The notes beneath the pieces are model-generated. The model was not told the origin of the DNA. It worked only from the letters and a program-made list of their open reading frames with translations, and did no database searches. From assembly GCA_025352125.1 (NCBI GenBank), contig JANXTZ010000044.1, positions 84,345 through 148,344 on the forward strand: a DNA stretch of 64,000 nucleotides, given 5' to 3'. Source of the stretch: Deinococcales bacterium. Its GTDB lineage: Bacteria; Deinococcota; Deinococci; Deinococcales; JAAFIG01. Position numbers and translations under genes: made by a program. Of this stretch, positions 58,713 through 64,000 are shown piece by piece (position 1 is the first letter of the stretch; every line of letters begins with the position of its first letter).

Positions 58713-60998
58713 TTATTCGCGGGTTGCTTTTGAACTTTTGGACAACTTGCTTTTGCGTTTGATCTTCTCGCGGTACATCAATGAGTCTGCGTGTTTGTAC
58801 AGGGCATCCGCATCTGCACCATCTCGAGGATACATTGCCAAACCGACGCTGGCGCTGACAGTCAAGGTTTGTTGCCCAACGCCAAGGTTGATTTTGAGGT
58901 TTTGGGTGATTTCCTGACGCAAATTTTCGCTCGGGGCAATGTCGGTCAAATCTGGCAGAATCAAACAAAATTCGTCGCCGCCAAGTCGTGCCACGGTGTC
59001 CGAAGCCCGCACAAAACTTTGCAGTTGAATGCCAATGTCACGCAGCAACCCATCCCCAATCGCATGACCCAAACCATCATTGACGGCTTTAAAACCGTTT
59101 AAATCAATAAACAACACACCGACCAGACTGCCATTGCGATCCGCCCTGGCAATCGCTTGATGCAAACGATCATGGTACAAAACCCGGTTTGGTAAACCCG
59201 TCAAGGAATCGTGAAGTGCCTGATACTCGAGTTTTTGAATCAGTGCGTGACGCTCGATGGCGATGGCTGCCAAATCTGCCGCCGCCTTTTGCTGGGTTTG
59301 CAAATCATGCCCCCAATGTTCATTGCGGGTGTAACTGGTGATTGTTCCCAAGATGACACCACTGCTGGTTTTGACCGGCAGGGCAGCACAATGTTTGTAA
59401 CCCGCCTGAATCAACGCCGCACGGTACTCAAGCGACCAACGGTCATCGGTGCCAAGATTTTCAATGTACTGTGCCTCGCCCGTGCGCACCGCCACGCTGC
59501 ACGGATCGCCGCCAGCCGCGTCGAGACACTCGAGCAAATCGCTTTGAACATCGCGGGTCGCCACATAACTTAAATGCCCCTCTTCGAGCAAACTGATCTG
59601 AGCACCCAGACCAGGAAATTGTTCAGTCAGCATTTCCAGAATCATCTCGAGCAAGGTGTCTATTTTTATGCCCCGCGCAATTCCTTCGAGCACACGGTTG
59701 CGACCACGCTCGAGGATTTGGGCACGTTTGCGTTCGGTGACATCCACGATCAAACCGCGTACCAACCTTGGACGGTTTGGTTCGATAAAACCAACCGCGC
59801 GGTCTTGAATCCAACGCACCTGCCCGTCAGGTCTGACGATTCGGTATTCGCCCTCGACGACGGTCAGTTGTTCAGCCGCCCGCAAGAAACCACTGACGAC
59901 CATTTTGAGATCATCGGGGTGAACCATTGCCATCCAAGGACGGGTCGAACCCAACATTTTTTCTGAAGCCACGCCCAGAATGCTCTGGCTTTGAGGGCTG
60001 ATAAACGTGAACTGTGCCACATCTGGAGAGTACAACTCGGCTTCCCAAACAACTCCTGAAACGTTCTCGACCAAGTCACGGTATCCGGCGCGGGATTTTT
60101 TGAGATCGCGTTCGGCATTCTTGGCGTCGGTGATGTCACGTTCAATTAAAACCGCACCACCAGACCAGATCGGTGCAAGCCTCGCCTCGAGGTTGCGTTC
60201 ACCCGTCGGATACATCAGGTTGTACTCGAGATCACCAACCTTGCCGCGTTCTTGCACACGTTTTAAAGTCTGTTCAATCAGGCTCACCACCGAGGCTGGA
60301 TAGACATCACGAAGATGCTTATCGACCATCCAGGAGGCATCTGCGCCGGGTGCGCGAACATCCAAAATTTGCCCTCGAGCGTCAAGTCTGTAAACCGTAT
60401 CGGGCAGCGCATCCAGAATCGCTTTCGCGCCCGCCTCGCTCAAGGTCAGGCGCTCTTCGATTTGCTTGCCCCGTTTTAATTCGGTGCTCAGTTGGGCAAT
60501 CTCACGGGTTTTTGCCATGAACGGCGCGGCAAGGTTGGCAATCATTTCGACAAACGCAATTTCTTCGATCTCAAAAGTTCTTGGCTCGAACGAATCCAAG
60601 GCAAACGAACCGAGAATCACGTTGCCCGAAACCACTGGAACGATCAAAGTGGCAAGAACATTAAATGGTTTATAAATTCGTTCAAGATGTTCTGGGAGTT
60701 GCCCAGTGTCGGCAATGGCAATTGGTTTGTGTTCAAGTAGCAATTGCCGCCCGATGTCATCAATGGTAATTCGCCTGCCGACATTGGAACCTGTGCCTGA
60801 ATTGTATTCGGCAACAATCATAAATTCGCTGCCATCACCCGAGAGTTGCGCAAAGTTTGACTGCGCCACACCAAGTGCCTGCGCAAGGCGTTTGCAGACC
60901 ACCGTCAAAAACCCGTTCGGCTCGAGCGTCAGTGCCGAGGTGACGGTTTTTAAAACGCTTAATTGGCGCTCGAGGTTCAGTGATGAGGAGTTGTTCAT
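58713..60998 (-). CDS. GAF-PAS-PAS-GAF-GGDEF diguanylate cyclase
   Basis: A 761-aa soluble signalling protein. N-terminal GAF (about 1-170), two PAS domains (about 200-450, the second with WEAELYSPDVAQFTFISPQ and the PAC end GEYRIVRPDGQVRWIQDRAVG), a second GAF (about 465-610) and a C-terminal GGDEF (673-677, in VARLGGDEFCLIL). The catalytic motif is intact and the inhibitory RxxD site (RASD) precedes it. It makes c-di-GMP in response to unknown signals. It has no EAL domain. It follows argJ by 103 nt on the same strand. Confidence 0.9.
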   Translation of the reverse strand: MNNSSSLNLERQLSVLKTVTSALTLEPNGFLTVVCKRLAQALGVAQSNFAQLSGDGSEFMIVAEYNSGTGSNVGRRITIDDIGRQLLLEHKPIAIADTGQLPEHLERIYKPFNVLATLIVPVVSGNVILGSFALDSFEPRTFEIEEIAFVEMIANLAAPFMAKTREIAQLSTELKRGKQIEERLTLSEAGAKAILDALPDTVYRLDARGQILDVRAPGADASWMVDKHLRDVYPASVVSLIEQTLKRVQERGKVGDLEYNLMYPTGERNLEARLAPIWSGGAVLIERDITDAKNAERDLKKSRAGYRDLVENVSGVVWEAELYSPDVAQFTFISPQSQSILGVASEKMLGSTRPWMAMVHPDDLKMVVSGFLRAAEQLTVVEGEYRIVRPDGQVRWIQDRAVGFIEPNRPRLVRGLIVDVTERKRAQILERGRNRVLEGIARGIKIDTLLEMILEMLTEQFPGLGAQISLLEEGHLSYVATRDVQSDLLECLDAAGGDPCSVAVRTGEAQYIENLGTDDRWSLEYRAALIQAGYKHCAALPVKTSSGVILGTITSYTRNEHWGHDLQTQQKAAADLAAIAIERHALIQKLEYQALHDSLTGLPNRVLYHDRLHQAIARADRNGSLVGVLFIDLNGFKAVNDGLGHAIGDGLLRDIGIQLQSFVRASDTVARLGGDEFCLILPDLTDIAPSENLRQEITQNLKINLGVGQQTLTVSASVGLAMYPRDGADADALYKHADSLMYREKIKRKSKLSKSSKATRE

Positions 60999-61101
60999 GG
61001 TTTTGACTGAAGATTTTCGGCACAAAAAAACGGGGCGCAAATCATCTGATTTATCATGCCAAACCAGATTCTACCGCAAGACACCAACATGTATTGGCAA
61101 T

Positions 61102-62250
61102 TTAGGTTGTGTACTCGGCATTGATCTTGACGTAACCTTCGGTCAGGTCACAACCCCAAGCCTCGCCGACAGCCGTGCCAGCACCCAAATCGCAAACCAC
61201 GGTCACCTCAAGTTCGCGCATGGCAAGTGACGCGGCTTGCCGATCAAACTCGAGGGGTGTGCCAGCAAAAACATGGATGCCCTGAATTGAGACTCTGGTT
61301 TTTAACGGTTCAAATGTCACGCCACTGCGCCCAAGCGCCGCCAGAATTCGACCCCAATTCGGATCGTTGCCGTAAACTGCCGCCTTGAACAAACTCGAGC
61401 CTGCCACGGTTTTTGCCGCCGTCAGCGCATCGGCTTCGGTCGGTGCACCGATCACTTTGACCGTCAACAGTTTGGTCGCCCCCTCGCCGTCGCGGGCTAT
61501 CGCTCGAGCCAAATCGCGCATCACACTTTCGATGGCAACGAGGGCTTCAATTGAATCGGTTTCTCCCGCCGCGCCGTTGGCGAGAACCACCGCCATGTCG
61601 TTCGTGCTGGTGTCACCGTCCACCGTCACGGCATTAAACGTGCGGTTGACAATACCGACAAAAGATTTGCGCAAAACATCTTGCTCGAGTTTGGCGTCGG
61701 TCAGCACAAACGCCAGCATGGTCGCCATGTTCGGATGAATCATGCCTGAACCTTTGCAGACTCCAACCACCCTCGCGCCGTTAGAAAGTGTTCGCTCGGA
61801 GATTTTCATCACCAAATCGGTGGTCATGATGGCGGTCGCCGCCGCCTCGAGTTCAAGCCCCAGTGCCGCCCGAGCGAGAGGAATACCAGCCTCGAGTTTT
61901 GAGACGGACAACTGTACCCCAATGACCCCAGTGCTGGCGGTGATGACCGCATCAGGCTCGAGTTTGAGTTGCCCAGCAGTGATGGCTGCCATTCGAGCAT
62001 CGGTTTGGATGCCCTGCTCGCCCGTGACGCAGTTGGCATTGCCCGCATTGACCACGATGGCTTGCAAACTCTTATGGCTGGCGTAAAGCGCCCGCCCGCG
62101 CTGGACACTGGCGGCAACCGCCACGTTTTGCGTACCAGCAAATGCCCAGGCGCAAGGCATCCCACTGACAAAAAGCGCCAGATCAGGATTGCCAGAGGGT
62201 TTGATCCCTGCCTTAACGCCAGATGCCCGAAAGCCGATTGGTAATTTCAC
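61102..62250 (-). CDS. argJ: Glutamate N-acetyltransferase/amino-acid acetyltransferase ArgJ
   Basis: A 382-aa ornithine acetyltransferase of arginine synthesis: it moves acetyl from N-acetylornithine to glutamate. The family landmarks are [12 protein letters not shown] at the N-terminus, [25 protein letters not shown], and the self-cleavage site [11 protein letters not shown], whose threonine becomes the nucleophile of the beta chain; [20 protein letters not shown] follows. It probably shares a transcript with the downstream GGDEF gene. No other arg genes are present. Confidence 0.94.
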   Translation of the reverse strand: MKLPIGFRASGVKAGIKPSGNPDLALFVSGMPCAWAFAGTQNVAVAASVQRGRALYASHKSLQAIVVNAGNANCVTGEQGIQTDARMAAITAGQLKLEPDAVITASTGVIGVQLSVSKLEAGIPLARAALGLELEAAATAIMTTDLVMKISERTLSNGARVVGVCKGSGMIHPNMATMLAFVLTDAKLEQDVLRKSFVGIVNRTFNAVTVDGDTSTNDMAVVLANGAAGETDSIEALVAIESVMRDLARAIARDGEGATKLLTVKVIGAPTEADALTAAKTVAGSSLFKAAVYGNDPNWGRILAALGRSGVTFEPLKTRVSIQGIHVFAGTPLEFDRQAASLAMRELEVTVVCDLGAGTAVGEAWGCDLTEGYVKINAEYTT

Positions 62251-62562
62251 AGCAACGAGTGTATCAGAACTGGAGCGGTTCGGACAAAAAGAACTTGCGC
62301 AACACCATTACTCAAAACCCGAAGGACAAACCCACGGTGGTGCGTCTCGAATTTTCGGCTCGATTGCAACTGTCTTGGACTCAATCCTTTTGTTGAAACT
62401 CGAGATTTTAAGACCGAAACCCAACCCGTTGTTCTTCGAGAATTTAAATGTTTGAAACTCGACGCAAATTTGTTTCTTGCAAATCCAATCAAAACCAACA
62501 AAAGATGCGCCCGAAAAACGGAACGCATCTTTGTGATTCTCAAAACCCGAGAATTTAAAAAC
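62251..62562. other. Intergenic region with the terminator of the histone-like gene
   Basis: No gene was found here. Its only clear element is the hairpin at 62501-62532. A long open frame on each strand overlaps the histone-like gene but is a shadow of its GC-rich repeat. Confidence 0.5.
62501..62532 (-). terminator. Terminator of the histone-like gene
   Basis: AAAGATGCG (62501-62509) pairs with CGCATCTTT (62524-62532); TTTTG follows on the minus strand, 31 nt past the stop. Confidence 0.75.
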
Positions 62563-62919
62563 TTACTTTTTTGCGGCTGGCTTTTTTGGTGCTGGTTTGG
62601 CAGCGGCTTTTGGTGCTGCCTTCGCGGCTGGCTTGGCTGCTGCTTTTGGAGCGGCTTTCGCTGCTGGTTTTTTAGCGACTGGCTTGGCGGCGGCTTTGGC
62701 TGCTGGTTTCGCTGCGGCTTTGACGGCTGGTTTTTTAGCGACTGGCTTGGCTGCTGCTTTCGCGGCTGGTTTGGCTGCTGCTTTTGGTGCTGCTTTTGCG
62801 GCTGGCTTGGCAGCGGCTTTTGGTGCTGGTTTGGCTGCTGCCTTTGGTGCTGCTTTGGCGGCTGGCTTGGCTGCTGGTTTCTTGGCGGCTGGTTTTGCTG
62901 CAACTTTTTTCTCTGCCAT
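62563..62919 (-). CDS. Histone-H1-like Ala/Lys/Pro-rich protein
   Basis: A 118-aa low-complexity protein made almost only of Ala, Lys and Pro in AAKP/AAPK blocks, starting MAEKKVAAKP and ending PAPKKPAAKK. It resembles the C-terminal tails of histone H1 and the bacterial H1-like/AlgP-type proteins that bind and condense DNA. The net charge is strongly positive. AGGAGA lies before the ATG (minus strand) and a terminator follows. Only compositional similarity supports the DNA-binding role. Confidence 0.8.
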   Translation of the reverse strand: MAEKKVAAKPAAKKPAAKPAAKAAPKAAAKPAPKAAAKPAAKAAPKAAAKPAAKAAAKPVAKKPAVKAAAKPAAKAAAKPVAKKPAAKAAPKAAAKPAAKAAPKAAAKPAPKKPAAKK

Positions 62920-63776
62920 GATAGTTCTCCTTTTGGAATTTTTATTCCGTAAAACACGTTAGCACAAATCTGACAAAAAAGTGCAAATTTCCCAACTCGA
63001 ACTTTTATGCGAATAACCCCACGAGCACAACCTCAAGGGTGCTCGAGGTCAAAAATGCAAATATAAAAAACTTCAATAAATGCCTTCCTTATCGGCAAAA
63101 TTGAAGTTTTTATAAACGTCAAAAAAGCCATCTGTCCCCGACTCAAGAGGGTATTTGATGATGAAAATAGTCTTGAGTTGTGATACGCCACAAGACCCGC
63201 CTGAGGGAATGACAACGGTGGTCACAGGATAGAACTCGATTGTCGAAAAAATTTTAAAACCCAAAAACACGAAAAAAACCCTTTGCAATCACTCATTATC
63301 CAGGTTGGAAGAATGCTTCGGTTTGTGAAGTATCAAGCTTTAAATCAAGTTTGGTATTGAAAACCAATTTCGCCCGACTCGAGGCAAACGGATTTTTGAA
63401 ATTTTATAATTTCAAATCGACCTGTGAGTAACAGCTTAAATTCAATTTGAATCTCGAACAATCTTTCAAGATAAAACCTGAAACCAAACCCGTTTTGCGC
63501 AATTTTGGGCTTTAAATTTGCGACTCGAGTTGTAAATGGTGATTCGAGAAATTTCTTGTTTTGCACTCGAGAAAGTGATCATTTCAAAAAGTATTGTCAA
63601 GCACGAAGTTTCCGAGACTCGACAAAAACTTATTTTGGCTCATCGTAAAGTGCTTTGAGAATTGAAGTACCTTGAGCATCCCCAAATATAAAGAAAACCT
63701 TAAGACCAAAGGTTGGTTTTGAGGCTCGAGAAATCAAAATTATTTCTAAAACCAATTTAAGGTCTGTTCAATAATC
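62920..63776. other. AT-rich intergenic region, no convincing gene
   Basis: About 860 bp, AT-richer than the rest, with several CTCGAG sites. A minus-strand frame at 63073-63288 could encode a 71-aa peptide (FYPVTTVVIPSGGSCGVSQL), but there is no ribosome site and no family. AAAACC/GGTTTT near 63693-63720 may be a weak terminator for the partial gene that ends at 63777. Confidence 0.4.
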
Positions 63777-64000
63777 TCAACCTAATTTTTGGTAATCGCT
63801 CAGCTTGGTCGCATCGACTGCCACATAACCCAAACTGGTTGGGGCGTACATGTCAGCGAACTTGGCATTCCAAATCGCTTGGACGGCTTTGTACGAACCC
63901 CTGGCATGAACCCGTTGAAACAAGACATCGTCCACACCCTGAAGCACGATCAAGAACTCGGCATCAGACTCGAGCAGCATTTTTTCAGTCACACCCCACA
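63777..64000 (-). CDS. C-terminal end of a possible substrate-binding protein (partial)
   Basis: 74 codons run off the window edge. The C-terminus reads WGVTEKMLLESDAEFLIVLQG, then GSYKAVQAIWNAKFADMYAPTSLGYVAVDATKLSDYQKLG. The pattern of a lobe ending in -AEFLIVL- and then W-NAKF...YVAVD- resembles the end of periplasmic metal/siderophore-binding proteins, but the match is loose. The start lies outside the window. Confidence 0.4.
   Translation of the reverse strand, partial: WGVTEKMLLESDAEFLIVLQGVDDVLFQRVHARGSYKAVQAIWNAKFADMYAPTSLGYVAVDATKLSDYQKLG

Noticed and set aside
62247..62957. Long opposite-strand and shifted frames over the Ala/Lys/Pro gene (Gln/Pro-rich or Trp/Cys/Gly-rich translations)
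   Set aside because: These are shadows of the GC-rich repeat; the MAEKKVAAKP frame has a ribosome site, terminator and a known protein type.
63073..63288. 71-codon frame in the AT-rich gap
   Set aside because: Lacks a start signal and recognised domain; kept only as a note in the region entry.

Overview
The window looks like a chromosomal segment of a member of the Deinococcota (Deinococcus-Thermus lineage), roughly 50% GC, and it contains no phage, IS element or CRISPR array. The assignment is an inference from several features. A PilF-type pilus ATPase of 890 aa carries repeated N-terminal GspE modules, as in Thermus. dnaX contains an A9 slippery run, as in Thermus thermophilus. Many genes have a -10 box only 5 to 7 nt before the start codon, i.e. 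probable leaderless mRNAs. There is also a Rex repressor and a xanthorhodopsin-like proton pump. The strongest single property of the DNA is the palindrome CTCGAG. By eye there are 27 copies in the first 3 kb, about 9 per kb against about 0.26 expected, in coding and non-coding DNA alike.

Layout. 1-6.0 kb: accessory genes of a CO dehydrogenase/molybdenum hydroxylase system (CoxG, XdhC/CoxI with a YHS-like tail, CoxD-type AAA ATPase, CoxE-type VWA protein) with an oxygenase and a GNAT enzyme; the structural subunits probably lie upstream of the window. 6.0-8.3 kb: amino-sugar genes (NanE and a BadF-type kinase) and a DUF2227 membrane protein. 8.5-17.2 kb: a tandem array of five secreted S41-protease-like paralogues that all lack the catalytic lysine, interrupted by a RelE/HTH pair and an HTH/PIN pair. 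17.2-20.5 kb: a frameshifted Uma2 gene, a membrane protein divergent from a TetR regulator, and a zinc metallopeptidase. 20.6-26.9 kb: PilF, a CoA-binding protein, DnaX and the SRP RNA gene. 27-33.5 kb: a decayed winged-helix regulator, an RCC1-repeat lipoprotein, an ArsR-controlled operon, a VapBC-like pair and a GNAT enzyme. 33.6-37.6 kb: a sugar/polyol dehydrogenase, a DinB protein, trigger factor, tRNA-Leu, tRNA-His and a PIG-L deacetylase. 37.6-43.7 kb: a five-gene operon (TPR, SPOR, Rex, two lipoproteins). 44-50.7 kb: comEA-comEC, GalE, a hydrolase and a cold-shock protein. 50.9-58.7 kb: an amidohydrolase, three roadblock-type proteins, a PfkB kinase with a repeat tail, the rhodopsin with a coupled small membrane protein, a LysN-like aminotransferase and a DsbA-like protein. 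58.7-64 kb: a PAS/GAF/GGDEF protein, ArgJ, a histone-H1-like Ala/Lys/Pro protein and the end of a possible binding protein.

How it works together. Competence and pilus genes (PilF, ComEA, ComEC) and a diguanylate cyclase occur together; c-di-GMP is known to bind Thermus PilF. The rhodopsin supplies light-driven proton pumping. Rex ties an envelope operon to NADH/NAD state. The most notable items for a second look are the CTCGAG iteration, the dnaX slippage site, the degenerate S41 array, two families of small palindromic elements (one translated inside XdhC), the small ORF coupled to the rhodopsin, and homopolymer frameshifts in two genes.
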